From contig JAJLRJ010000008.1 in NCBI GenBank assembly GCA_024195265.1, positions 23,348,958 through 23,412,957 of the forward strand: DNA of 64,000 bases, in the 5' to 3' direction. Shown one piece after another: positions 43,026 through 55,900 of this stretch. Both the position numbers and the translations under genes were made by a program. How positions within the stretch are numbered: the first letter of the stretch is position 1; each line of letters begins with the position of its first letter. The notes beneath the pieces are model-generated. The model saw nothing but the letters and a program-made list of their open reading frames with translations. It was not told the origin of the DNA and did not search any database. This DNA is from Dendrophyllia cribrosa (lineage: Eukaryota > Cnidaria > Anthozoa > Scleractinia > Dendrophylliidae).

Positions 43026-44104
43026 CGTTGAATCGGATATTTTCTCTTAGTTCTTCACAAGTTGCAGCTCTTTCTGGTTTCCTAGAGCCGAAGCGACAGA
43101 TGACGTCTTTCTTTCTTTGAATAGCACTTTATTGTCCAACAAAACACGTAAGATGGTTTACCACAGAAAGCACTATCTTGTAGACCAATGGCCGGTGAGC
43201 TGGTCTGGCTTAGAACTTGCCGCCCTTTTTCGAGCGTCAACTTTGCAAATAAACTTGCTAGTCATTCGGTATCCAACGTTTGTTTTTCACTCATCAATTC
43301 TTGCTTTCCTTTAAGAACATTTCACTCATCTTTGTTTTTCTTGCATTAATGTCTTCCCACTGTCAACAAAACAAAGTCTAGTTCCGCCTCTCAAGTCTGC
43401 CTACGCAAAAAAAATAGGAATTGGGCCATTGATTTCCATCGTTTGTTATTTAGTTCCAGCAAAACGATAATCCCGTTTTCGTCTTTCTTATTAACTAGCC
43501 GTGCGCGTATTAAAGATATTCCACCTAATTTTTTAAGGAAAAAATTATTGATCCAAACCAAAGGATTGAAAACAACATTTAGTGAACATAAAACAGTTGT
43601 TCACTATAAGACATTGGGTATCAATGTCTCATTTCAAATTCACTTGCCACTCGTTTTAATTTAGAAACACAAAAGCGAACCATCCCACTTTCCGGTGTCG
43701 GAAACCGTTTGATGACATTGTTTTTCCTTCTATAAAAGTCGAAAATAAAAAAGCAATTTGTTTTCGCTATGGAGCTAATAATTAATTTCGTGCTGAAAGC
43801 GTGTTCTTTTTTATCGAAAACGATCTAAACTGTGTGAACGGCACGCCGGAGCGCTGTTAAACACATTTAGTATTAGAACATATGATATTTAGAATAAAAT
43901 TGGCAAATATATTACTGGAAAGCACTGTTTGACTTTGAATATGCCTACAGCCATGCACTGCACCAATCAAGGTCTTACTCTGGGTATTTATAGAGGGGAT
44001 AATATTTGCTGTTATCTTCCTATCGACCCAGTCGTTGTTAAAATACTGTCGAAAAGAACAATAATAGAATTAGTCGAAGCAATTAAAAAAACTTATTTCT
44101 TCGG
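43026..44104. other. Region upstream of the coiled-coil gene
   Basis: Would hold the promoter of the minus-strand coiled-coil gene. No clear TATA box or other site was identified. Confidence 0.35.
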
Positions 44105-44281
44105 CAGGGCCGTAGCTAGCATGAGGCGAACCGAGGCACTTGCCTCGGTGAAAATAAAATTTTGAATACTAGTACAAGCATTGGATCTCTCTTGTAAGAG
44201 GCTATGCATAAATAAAATGTAATAAGTGTTTTTTTCTGATATTGCCCCGTTTAAAAGAATTTTTGTCTGGCTACAGCCCTG
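44105..44281. mobile_element. MITE with CAGGGCCGTAGCTAGC ends
   Basis: Left end CAGGGCCGTAGCTAGCA, right end TCTGGCTACAGCCCTG, inverted with small differences, reminiscent of hAT-type MITE ends. 177 bp, non-coding. No clear target duplication. Confidence 0.65.
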
Positions 44282-44586
44282 CATACTAAAGTTACATGAA
44301 TAAAATATTCTGGGGCAAATAAAAATCCATTAATAAGCAAGAAAATAACATTAAAAAATAATTGACATTTATTTGCCAAGTGCGTCAGAGGCAATCTTTC
44401 AAACATAAAACTAAAATGCATAAGTCTTCAATGCTCAATTTTAAGGACGTTTCCGTAACAAATTGCCCCCTGACGAAAACAAGAAATAATTTTCTCCCCG
44501 AGTGAAGATAAATTGCAACTGGGGAGGAAGAGGTGCAATTTAAGCATATAAACAGGAACGATATTTATATTGGACTATAACAGCCC

Positions 44587-44781
44587 TCACTTCTTCGCTT
44601 TTTCATATTTATTTGTTTGCAAGAATCTGTCAACAGGAACTGGGAAATATTTCACCGAATGGAAATCAATTTGTTTCGTTTCTTTTAGCGTAGGCGTAGC
44701 GTAGTTCTCCATTTCAAACACCTGGTCCGCTTTGTCCAAAAGCGGGTTAAAAACATCACCAAGGAAAGCGATGTCAGCCAT
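44587..44781 (-). CDS. Possible small single-exon protein, 64 aa
   Basis: An ATG-started frame encodes a 64-residue, soluble, mixed-charge protein (MADIAFLGDVFNPLLDKADQ...) ending in a basic NKYEKAKK tail. An AATAAA on the same strand lies about 215 bp past the stop (near 44370). No domain recognised, no signal peptide. Low-complexity bias is absent, which favours a real gene, but no homologue came to mind. Confidence 0.4.
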   Translation of the reverse strand: MADIAFLGDVFNPLLDKADQVFEMENYATPTLKETKQIDFHSVKYFPVPVDRFLQTNKYEKAKK

Positions 44782-45465
44782 TTGTGTACGTTTGAAATTT
44801 GTCCGCTGAGGTTAATTTCCAGACAGGCTAGCATGGGACATAACCGTTGAGGCCATGAGGCCAGAGAATTCGTTACAAGTAACGTTAACAAAGAATCAGT
44901 AATCCAGATTATTATCCGTTTGCCAACGGCTAAATGTTCACAAATAATTTGCTATTTATTTTTGGCAGCGGAAAGCTTCCCCCGCGTTTTTTAAACATCT
45001 TTCAATAGTTCTTTTCCAGACTGCGCGCAACTCAGAAAACATTTTTTCTGATTACCAGTCTTCTTTCTACCCTTCAGCTCGTAAGAAAGAAATCTGAAAA
45101 CGAGTTTAATGAATATACCTAAATGGTAAATTGGTCTGGGACAAGTCAGGAAAGTTTAATAATAGCGCCCATAAATTCGGTCTAATCGTAGGTTAGGATT
45201 CTTAGGAGAATAAGTGTCGCCAACAGCATACGTTACTGGACGGTTTTTTATTAGCAACAATCTTGCCGAAAGCCGCGGGCTCGGTCAACCGACAGCTGAA
45301 CCGAAAAAGTTATACTTTTTCCCGTACTTTTTACAGTATTTTTCTCTCTACTGGCAGAATAGTTGGTACATTTCAAATGCCAAGCATCAAGCAAGTTTTC
45401 AATTTTAGTCAATGAAATGGTACAATTAATAGCTCATTAATTTTGTACCAAAACGATGCGTGTTT
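44782..45465. other. Intergenic, no feature recognised
   Basis: No supported gene between the small frame and the tRNA-like gene. Confidence 0.35.
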
Positions 45466-45470
45466 GCCGA

Positions 45471-45521
<51 letters not shown>

Positions 45522-45566
45522 AAATCCGGAGAGTTCACAAGCTCTGAATAATCCCGGGTCTCGGCA
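45466..45566 (+). tRNA. tRNA-Phe(GAA)-like gene with T-arm hairpin insert, isolated copy
   Basis: 101-nt copy of the family at 1.6-3.9 kb with the same acceptor, anticodon GAA and boxes. The hairpin is AGAGTT-CACA-AGCTCT (two bases shorter, still paired). A run of ten T follows. Its flanks do not match those of the clustered copies and no target duplication was seen, so it moved or arose without the long flanking unit. Confidence 0.7.
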
Positions 45567-45931
45567 ACATTTTTTTTTTCTTTTTCATTTCATAAATAAC
45601 CCAACGACAAAATCAACCAAGTTAAGTTCAGTTTTCAATTTGTGATCGAGTTATTGTAATCTTAGTTTGTGTACTCCGTGTTCTTTTTTAAACTGGAAAG
45701 CTATTGGTTGAAACACGTTGGCATAATCGCCATCCATAGATTTTCATTTCGAGGAAACTTTGCCACATACAGGTTTATTCCTTATTTTGTTTCCAGATTT
45801 CCCCCGGCCAGCAGGTTCCTGAAAACCGCCATTTTGAATTGTGTGCTTTTATGGAAACTCTCGAAACTCTGTAAGCTTTTGTAAATGAGAAAAACGCAGA
45901 GCAAAGAAAAAGCATAAAACCGGCTGCAACA

Positions 45932-48900
45932 ATGAGTGACAGCGACGAAACAATATACGATGATGGCGAAAAACAAATGTCGCCTTCGATAATCGCTCCG
46001 ATACAAAGGTAAGCTCGCATAAGGATACGATTTTCAAAACGGAATTCAAACGCAGAATCCAAAATCCACTATTTTGACTGCAATGCCCAATAATTGAACG
46101 CTAAACGTCTCAAAGAGCGTAAAGACTTGGTTTGGTCTAAATATCAAATATCGATCAATAAATTTGTAGATGAGTGTTTGACAGACCCTACTTCAAGCGT
46201 TCTGGAAAACATCTGCCCTGTTGTGATTTGTCTTGCAAAAATTCTGTTTACATCTTGATCTTTCTCTTTCAAATTAAAGAAAAGATTGCTTGGATCACAA
46301 GACTCCATTTGACAGTGAAATAACAGTTGATAGCGGCGGTTCCCCAGAATTTCTTCCTCCAAGCGCTAAAATCCAAAGGCTAGCCAAAGAGAAGGAAAGT
46401 CAGGCGGGAGAACTAGGAAAAACACATGTCTATCAAGAAATGCTAGGCTCACAAGAACAAACAGAATTTAACACAGAAAAACCTGCGGCGGAGAGATTGA
46501 AGTTAATCAAGGAACAAGAAGAAAAAATTGAGGGATTGTTGGTGTTGCTAGAGTCAAACGTGATGAGAGGTAAGAAGATTGGACGAGGAGGGCGTTGTGT
46601 GTGTGTGCATGGTGAAGATGGTGGTGAAGGGGATCGATGGCGGGGAACGATGTTTCGGGCCTGCGTGCGTTTCTCGAAAGTCCCGAAAACTTCTCGGACC
46701 CGAAAAGATGTGTTACCCGCAGAATGTTTACCAATAAAGATTCGGTTTTTGTTGATTTTGAAAGCTAAGCAATAAAATCTTACGTTTACTACACAACTTG
46801 AGCTCATTTGTAGGCTAAAAACTTCAACGCCTTTCGTTAGAAACTACATTTAAAAAGTATCTTTCGGGCCCGAAAAGTCTTCGGGAGTTTTGAGAAACGC
46901 ACGCCTGATTTCTTTGTTCTGTAATTCCCAATAACAATTTTAAATCATTTATAAAGTGTTGTACTGTTTTATCTTGTGTTGCTTTTCCAAAGAAAATGCG
47001 CTTTCACTCAAATGGAACACTTTCATAATTTTTCTCATCGATTTCTCAGTGACACCTGATGGTTTATACACCAATGACTGTTTAGAAGATCTTGGTTGAT
47101 ATTGGGGGGACAGAGGGGTCAGAGTCTCCTGCCTCCTGTACCCTGTCACTCTCCCACTTCCTGCCCTTTTTGTACTCGTGCTTTACACACTTTCCTCTCC
47201 CACTTCCCATGCCTCTCCTTCCCCCTATTCTCTCGGGTTCACGCAATTAATTAATTTATTAAGATTGTATTCGGTTTTGAAGTACACAAATATTGAAAAC
47301 GGTTAGTTAACAACTATTCACCGAAGTGGAGGTGGGTAGTGGTGGATATTTACCGAGCCGCAAAGTTTTAGTATATACACTGAAACAGTGAAATAATATA
47401 ACGAAAATTATGCTTTTTAACTCATTTATTCCTGTCAACGATTACAATTTTCGCGCGCAAATTGCTGGGAGGTGAATAGCACTTGCTATTCTGAGTTTCA
47501 GTAGCCAATCAGAGCGCACCAACAATGCTATCCACTGTTTCAGTATATAACATCAATTATTTACTGTATCATTAATTACTAACATAAGTTTATTACAGGT
47601 GTATCATTAAAAGAATGCCCACTATTTACACAAGCTAAACTTCTGATGACTCAAGTTAAAACTCAACTAGCTGACTTCACCCACTATCAGCAACAACAAA
47701 GAAAAGAAATTGCCAAGTCCAGTAATGAGTCACAGGGAACCCAAGATGGCTTAGAACCTCGATACACTTCCGATGTCAAGCATAAAATACTTGAACTTGC
47801 AACCCAGCAAAAGGAATTGCTAAAGTGTTTCCAATGTCATAAAAAGCTGCTTGAAAAGATACAGGCATTGAAACATAAAGCAAAGTCAGTTACAAAGCAC
47901 ATTTTACCAGCAGTGGAGGAACATCGCAAATCTTGTAACAGGGGTAATAAGCAACAAGAAGTTACTGACAAACGTCATAAGAGCACGACAGGTCCAAGCA
48001 AGCAGGTTGGTAAACAATTTGTCGAAAGCCGACTTACCCCACTAATGAGTTCGCTTAAGCCTGCTAAAAGCTTGCTGGACAGTTCTACAGTCAGTTTGTC
48101 TGCTTTACATGTCACGCCCTCAGGTGGTCAATCACAGCTTCAACTGGCATCTGCATGCTGTACTTCTGCATCAGTCTTGCACAATATTCCAAGTGTTGCA
48201 AAAACTCAAAGTTCCATGACCTCGTCAGTCACATCTCAACCAAGGGTTCAAAATGTGGTGTTAACAGCAGGGCAGCTTTATCAAGTGGGGAACAGACAAG
48301 TGTATGTCTTACCACAAAGTTTGATCCCAAGCATTACATCATCTGCTATGACACAGGCAACCCAACCACAGCAAGTCATGCCAGCAAAGGTACCATCTTA
48401 TACAACATCTGTAGCAACAGAAGTAACAGTGACAACAAGTGCTTCAATGCCAAATGTAACAATGGCAAAATCCACGCAAAGCTGCACTAGGAGGGATCAA
48501 ACAGCACAAATCTTCCCACAGCTGTCTAGTCAGCCTAACACACAGATACCAAGAACTGACAGTTCCACATTGCCCACCATTTTAAATAATGGAATGCCAA
48601 GTACCACTTCAACCTCACAGCAAAATATAACTTTCTCTGTAGCTTCTCAGTTGGGTAATCAAGGAAGCAAAGAAATGACATGTGTAATTAATACTTCTTC
48701 CACCTCTCCTGTAACAAATGGAAATACCACAGCCTCACACTTGCAAAATAGTGTAAGGGTACCGTCACAGCAAACAAAACCCTCCCAGAACACTGTAAAT
48801 AACTTAATACAAGCCACCAAGACAACTACGTCTTTTGCTTCCAAGGCACCTGTAAGTAGTAAACTATAAATGTGTTTTGCAAATGATAAATGTACATTAT

Positions 48901-51081
48901 TTGTTCCCAGGTTTGTTACCGTAAAATGACAGGGCAGAGCACCTTGATTTATTCACAAGTGCCCCATTGCTTTTCTGTGTACCCAAATTATGCAACATGA
49001 TGTAAATAGTAATAAAACATGTGTAGTAATTAATTTAAATTTATGCACAATTATCGTGGTAATGCGTGCAATTTTATTATATCAGATTATATGCAGATTG
49101 ATGCAAATATATAGCACCATACCATATCATTTTTTTAACTCACAAATACTCAAGGCATTAATAGAGTTATAACACACAGGGGAAATATGCAAACTTTCAC
49201 TCGGTCAATTGGCTATAAACATTCAGCCTGCAATACGTAATGGTCACCTGCCTTAACCATGGGGACAACATTCCAGGTAGGGGAGGATCCCAAGTTTTTT
49301 TTCCTATTCTCGAGTTGGCTTATAGGAGCCTTTGATTTGGTCTTGTTAGAACACTGCTGTTTTCAGATAATTATGTTTAAATTGTTATGCTGTTTCAATA
49401 ATATTTTGTCTCAACTGAAAAATTAAGTTTTCTTGGTTCACTCTTGGACATCTTGCCCAGTTATGTAAAACTGCAGAGTAAAACAGGCAGTCCTTTATAC
49501 AATATGACCTGTATGTAAAATAATTATTGATTTATTTAACAGGTTGTTCAGGCCAAGAGCAATCAAGGTCTACAAAGACGAAACTCCTTTGGTTCAGACC
49601 TCCCTGACATGAAAAGCCTCCTGAGTCATAATGTCATTGAAGCAGGCTCAAATGTACTTTCCATCAAGTTTGAGGTATGGATTTGGCTTATTAATAACAG
49701 TCCAGACACATATACATGTATCCAACATAATTGTGCTAAATTTCTCAATTTAGAGTTCTTAAGCTTTTTCTGAAATAATTTTTTAGGACTTTTTCACAGG
49801 CCTCACAGATTTTCTAGGGTTCCAATACATATAACTGGACTATTTAACCCATGTGCAAACTTTTAGTCAACCTACGTACCACACCAGAATTAACAGTTTT
49901 CCAGGACCTGCAACATAACTGCTCAATTTTCAGTTCTAGAAAATACCAGAACAAAATTTAAGGACTTTTCACAATTTCCAACATGTTATGCATCTGTAAA
50001 TTGATTTTTAACTGTGCACTATTGTTGTCAACAGGGGAGGAATTTTGAAGCGTCGTTAAGGGCAAGTGGTTTAATAGAATCTGCTGGAGGGGAGACATTC
50101 CGCACGCCAATGGCATGGATGAGGGCAGTGACAGGGAGTTGGAACATTGTTAAGCAATCACAAGCTTATAAGATGGTAAGAGGATTAATACATGCAATGT
50201 GTTAGGATTCTTTACTCAATACATTCAAATTCAAAAATTGGGAGAGGTCACTTACAAAGGACTCAATTTTGCGTTGTTCTAGAAAGCCATATCAGGGCAC
50301 TGTACACGTAAATGTTAACAGCCCGAACCTTTGGCACAGACTGTCCCACTTACTTACAGTCAGTACACAGAGGGTGTATGCCATTATCACATTAAGGCAC
50401 TTGATGATAAAACTTATGCTTCATATGGACTGTACACAATCAATTTATCAGCCGATTAGTCCCACTAAAATGGTTTCTGGAATGAGTACCCATTATCATT
50501 GCTTTCTTTATCAATATTGTACAGGTCCACTATAAAGGAAAACCTCTTGCCTTGTTGACCATTCCATCTGCAGAGAAAGGTATGACCTACATTTTGTATG
50601 CGAACTTTTAGGGTCAATAATACTCATGGAACATTTTTTTAACAAAAAATATGATTGATTATATTCTTGGAATGTAAAATACTTTATTCATAAATTAGGC
50701 AGTCAAATTGTTTTGGCACTTCCAAAGCACATTCAGAGAGGATCAGGAATATCTAATTTTGTTTCTATCTCCAAAATTGATTTACATTACTTTCTTAAAC
50801 AAGGAAAATACTTTTCTTTATTTTTAGATCCTTGTGAATGCAGAGGTAACCCAATTGGTCCAAGTACAGACATAACACAGGATCAACAAGACAAGACCAT
50901 GAGCATCGACAACAGGCTTATAACAAATAGGGATGATGTGGCTCAGCTTCTTACTAATTGCAGAGTTATGCCTATTGGTAGAGATGAATTATTTCCAACA
51001 GATAGCTTTTTACCAGTTAATTTCTGGGACTCTGCAAATGAGGATATACCACAATATGTCTCAGATGAACTGGATTTTTGA
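45932..51081 (+). CDS. Protein with RAMA-like C-terminal domain, seven exons
   Basis: Exons 45932-46008, 46280-46569, 47599-48851, 49543-49674, 50035-50175, 50525-50579, 50828-51081; all junctions are GT-AG and in phase, giving 733 aa. The N-terminus is acidic (MSDSDETIYDDGEKQ), then charged helical stretches and a Gln/Lys-rich segment, and residues of roughly 220-540 are Ser/Thr/Gln-rich and probably disordered. Residues about 552-650 (SIKFEGRNFEASLRASG... GGETFRTPMAWMRAVTG... MVHYKGKPLALLTIPSAEK) resemble the RAMA domain found in ANKRD31 and MPND, thought to bind nucleic acid or chromatin partners. The C-terminal tail (84 aa) is acidic. A nuclear or chromatin role is inference. Start chosen as the first ATG, whose exon ends in the required phase. 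Confidence 0.8.
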
Positions 51082-51197
51082 GCTCATCTAAAATGGACAG
51101 ACAAGGATTTCTGTAAACGTTTAAATTATGTTAACCGAGAACATGGTTATAGTGTATATTGCCACTTGTCCTAACTGTTGGTACCATGGTTCAACGC

Positions 51198-51765
51198 TAG
51201 GCTTTGGCACAATATGCTTTTATTTTTTGCTATAATGCTAATTCTTAATGCTCAAAATTTTTGCTATTATGCTCTCAGGGTCTTGCTAAAATGCTCGAAA
51301 TGCTCGAGGTCAAACATCGCTAAACAGTAACACAAAACAAGTTTTATTTGGAGCCTTTAAGGCTTCGATTATGCTTCTGTTATTTTTTGGCTGGGTCTGC
51401 TCAGTTCTCTCCTTTTCAGAATGGTTATCCATGTAAAAACTGTAATGTAAGTATGAGCAAAACAAAATGGCGATCACACAATGCCACACATGCTTAACTG
51501 CTGACCAGTTTGAGTGTAGGCACTGACCCAGACACCCAGTCCCTCTCTCTTATATTGAATCGATACCATATGCTGTTTTGGTGAGTTTTATAGAGTTTTA
51601 TAGAATCGTATTTTATTTTTTGAACATTTTATTGAATTTTATTGAATGTGAATGTCAAATAAATAACGAGACTGGATTTTTTTTGCTAAAATGCTAGCAT
51701 TATTCTCGATGCTTTTACCTTGCTATTATGCTCAAAAAAATGCTAGCATATTGTGCCAAAGCCTA
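51198..51765. mobile_element. hAT-type MITE with 8-bp target duplication
   Basis: TTCAACGC flanks both ends (51190-51197 and 51766-51773). TIRs TAGGCTTTGGCACAATATGC and its perfect complement are 20 bp. Subterminal TGCTA(A/T)AATGCT motifs recur at both sides. 568 bp, non-coding. It lies just 3' of the RAMA-like gene. Confidence 0.92.
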
Positions 51766-51773
51766 TTCAACGC

Positions 51774-52302
51774 CCAATCAAGCTCTGCTTATAGGTTAAA
51801 TGGATAGTCTGTGTCTGGGGGCATAACTGGGTGTCTGCCTAGGAGAGGTGTCTTATTTATAGTGAAGGTTCAACTGTAATCGATTTCTATATGGTAAGAA
51901 AAGTAGTTGTAATAAGTCAAACCCAGTTAATGCAGACACCATTGGGATCCCAGAAATTGTCCCCATTGATGGTGTCCATATTAAGGGGGGTTATTTTAGG
52001 GAAAAATCTTAATGTATAATTGAATTGTGTTTTTGTTTTTCTGAAACTGACCAAATAATAAAGATGTCCATATTAAGCTGGTATCTATAAAATAGGATTT
52101 GCCTGACTTGCTATCAGTTGCAATGATTAAGGCTGTCAGCACTACATTTTAAATAGGTGGGGAAGACAAGTGAAGAAAGTAGCCAGAAAAATTGGTTTCT
52201 AGTGTTGTCAATGCTTTGTTTTACTGTCACAGTAGCCAGAGCTTAAACATATAATAGCCAGAGAAAATCCCTGGCCCCCAGACCTTATTGACAGCACTAC
52301 TC
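51774..52302. other. Spacer between convergent genes
   Basis: No gene seen. An AATAAA at about 52057 could serve the upstream gene with a long 3' UTR, which is uncertain. Confidence 0.35.
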
Positions 52303-52465
52303 AGGGGCGTAGCCAGGATTTCTTCAGAGGTACACACAGTCAGTAATTTCAAACACCCCTCACCTCCCCACCCCCAACCCGAAAGTCCCAAATCTTTCTC
52401 TTTTTTCCCCCCCGACTTTTTCAGGTACGCACATGCGTACGTGCGTACAGGTAGCTATGCCCCTG
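52303..52465. mobile_element. MITE with CAGGGGCGTAGCCAGG ends
   Basis: Left end CAGGGGCGTAGCCAGGATT, right end GGTAGCTATGCCCCTG, inverted. Same end motif as 9623-9810. Includes an alternating ACGCACATGCGTACGTGCG stretch. No clear target duplication. Confidence 0.7.
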
Positions 52466-52992
52466 CTTCTGATGCACAATCTTGACATTTTGTATCATTA
52501 GAAGACCTGTAAGTAAACAAATCTTGCTGTTCTTGAAACACATAAGAATAACCTTTGCTAAATGCAGGGCAAGCTGTGTTGTGTTAATACACTTTTTTTT
52601 CATGAAAGAACACATCTATTCAAATATTATTGTAGTTACAAGTCCATGTTAATTCATGTTTATTACTTATGTAATTCATTAACATAAGTTTCCAAATCAA
52701 ACTTTTAACTCTTGCAGTCTATTTAAACTGTTTCACTGTCTAAGCTGTAGATACAAAATAAATCACATTAAAAAATAAAAAAAATTTCTTGTTTGTAAAA
52801 TTTACACAATAAGACATTTCATACAATAAACTACTGGTAGTTTCTTTCTTTTTCTTTTTGTATTTTCACTTCTTTGAAAAATACTTAAAAATATATTTTA
52901 TACAAACAGCCTCAGAGCATATAAATCATTCAAAACTCTTTTTAGATTTAAAAAAAATAATGTTAAGATTGAAATGTTTTAAGCTCAACTTA

Positions 52993-55900
52993 TCAAATAG
53001 CCAAAGGCTCTCTCTGAATGTCATTACTACCTTCAGTTACATTGAAGACCTCAATACATTCATCTGCATGTTGCTCTATTTGAATCACCGGAAAAAATTT
53101 AGAGCAAATTGGACATGGCACTAACTCGACCTCAGGCTCTGCAACTCTTGGTACAGCATCTGCGTCACCAATGCAAAATGAAGCATGGAATTCAACCTCT
53201 TCTGCTGGGAAGAACCTGTTGCATAGTGGACATTCCACTAAGGAGGTTGATGACTTATCCTTGACAGGTGATGATCGAAATTCTTCAGTATTAAAGAGCT
53301 TTTCTCTCATAGCCTTTTTCCCATCGGGACTTGAATGCAACATAGATGGCAATTCTTCATCATCGTCCACAAGAATTCTTGACGAACTACATGTACCAGG
53401 GAAGTCCACATCTTGTATTTCATCGATAGGAATTAACTTGGGAGGTTTCTCAACACGTGGGCTTTTGATCTCATGTGTTGAGATAGCCGAGGTGGAAGGC
53501 TGTGAAGAAAGTGGCTTGGTATTGTTTGTGGCTCTTTCTTGTGAAGTGGCTGTTTTAGGAATTAATTTGGGAGGTTTCTCAACACGTGGGCTTTTGATCT
53601 CATGTGTTGAGATGGTTGAGGAGGAAGGCTGTGAAGAAAGTGGCTTGGTATTGTTTGTGGCTCTTTCTTGTGAAGTGGCTGTTTTACTTAAGCTATATAC
53701 AAAAGAAACATGATCAAGATTAAACCATATAGCATTCCAAAAAGGATATTGCTATGAATACTCCTTCCTCTATTAACCCTTTAAGCCCTAATATCAAAAT
53801 TTAAATTCTCATTTCTTGTCCCTGTACATTTCCTATAGAAGTAGTGGGGAGAAATTGTTTGGATATCAAGATTATTCATCTTGTGTGATCATGTCCTTAA
53901 TTCTCATGAACTTTTTGATTGATAAGACAAGGAGAGATTTGATTCTGATCACTCTTAGGGCTTAAAGGGTTAAGCCTGTTCCAATACAATATTACATTAT
54001 TGGATCATGTGTACTTAAGGCACCCGTCGACCGACTATCGACCGTCACATTGGCCGACACTCTAAGATGGACATCAGTTATTGGCTGATTCTGCCCGAAT
54101 TTCACTTGTTCATCTATAACTCAACTTTCTATAAGACAGACACCTCTTTAAGATGGACAGTTATTGGCTGATACTGGCCGAATTTCACTTGTTCATCTGT
54201 AACTCAACTCTCTATAAGACAGACACCTCTCTAAGAGGGACATCAGTTATTGGCTGATACTGGCCGAATTTCACTTGTTCATCTGTAACTCAACTCTCTA
54301 TAAGATGGACACCTCTCTAAGAGGGACATCAGTTATTGGCTGATTCTGGCCGAATTTCACTTGTTCATCTGTAACTCAACTCTCTATAAGATGGACACCT
54401 CTCTAAGATGGACATCAATTATTGGCTGATTCTGGCCGAATTTCACTTGTTCGTCTATAACTTAACTCTCTATAAGATGGACACCTCCCTAAGATGGATA
54501 GCTAATACTGGTCCAGAAGGTGTCCGGCTTGGAGAGAATTCACTGTACTTGCATGTATGCGAGAGACAGTACATACACCGAGTCAACAAACCCTTTATTT
54601 GGGTGTTTCTTTGTTGCATTTGGTTCTTTGGCGACTGTCTTTTTTAAAGTTGGACTGTCATGAAGTTTGTTTCTGGAGTGTTCAATAACATCAACCTGAA
54701 ATAGCAAAGAAGAGGCACACAAATATCAGCAACATTTAGTAACAGTCACCGTGACCATCATATTTACATGTAACAATCAAAGTCACTATGTACCAGAATT
54801 GCATTGTATTCTTCTCAAACTCATTAAGTTTGAACCAAAAAATAAGCATGATTGTGGTTTGGAAACCCAGTTTAGACTAGTAATTAGATTTGGCCCTTAA
54901 CCCTTTCGCTGCCAAAGTCGAGTTTTGTCGACATTTGGAGCAGCAGACATTGCACCACTTGTGACGTCATCAATTTGTACTTTGCCAGATAATTTTGATG
55001 CTCAACTGATAAAGCGGAGATAGATCCATGCACACGTGCCTCCACTTTGAATATGGACCAAATTCTAGCAGAGCTATTCGAAGAAAACATGTTCAAATAT
55101 TGGTACAAAATTAGGTGGTAAATTAGGTCAATACCCCTGCAATTGAACAATGTTTCATTTCCAGCTTTTTTAACGTTTATGCCAAACCTTTTCCGGCCGA
55201 TAGAAAGGTAATAGAGAGTAGACGATAGGAAGAGAAGAAAAGGGGAGAAAAAGGGAAAGTAAAAGAAGCAAAAAAATAATCGGAAAGGTTTCGCAAGAAA
55301 AAAAAAGTCTTTTTTTGGCTTATGCGCATGCGCTAAACCTAAATATTACACTTTTCAAGATGGAATCTAGTTCATACTGTAGCGCGAGTGTAGCAAATTG
55401 CTTTTGTAGCAATGTTTATTGACATTTGGCCATGTTGCTCCCAAAAAAAAACGATTTAACGGTAAAAAAATTGCCTTTTTTAAAAAAATTCAGCGGTGAA
55501 AGAGTTAAGGTGGCTGGTACCAGTTTCCTCGCGCGGGAGCAGGTCACTATTGTGCGTCACGCGCAAGAAACACGCGCGAAAGAGTGCGAGATTTGAAAGA
55601 TGAAAATCAAAACAAACATGGCGGCGCGCGGCTTTTTTCGTGCTACAGTAGGTTACTTTTGTCCTGTTTTAAACGAAATTCGCGTATATCCGAGAGTGTA
55701 TCTACTAGTACGACCTTAGTTAATTCCTTACATTCAAAACAAATTGCTTCCGGAGTCCAATACTCAAGTTTCAAAGGCAAAACTGCGATCGATCGTGACG
55801 AGGATTGGGAGTGCAAGGACTCGCAAAATGGTCATAAAAATGAAGAAATTTCAAACCACCACAAATTATCTCACTTGATGGTCTTGGCCACATTCTATGG

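Noticed and set aside
45466..45566. Ordinary 73-nt tRNA-Phe
   Set aside because: The T-stem 3' half and acceptor 3' half are displaced by the hairpin insert, so a standard tRNA is only possible if the extra nucleotides are removed.
53171..53713. 180-codon plus-strand frame
   Set aside because: Antisense to the last exon of the XRCC1-like gene, including its 129-bp duplication.
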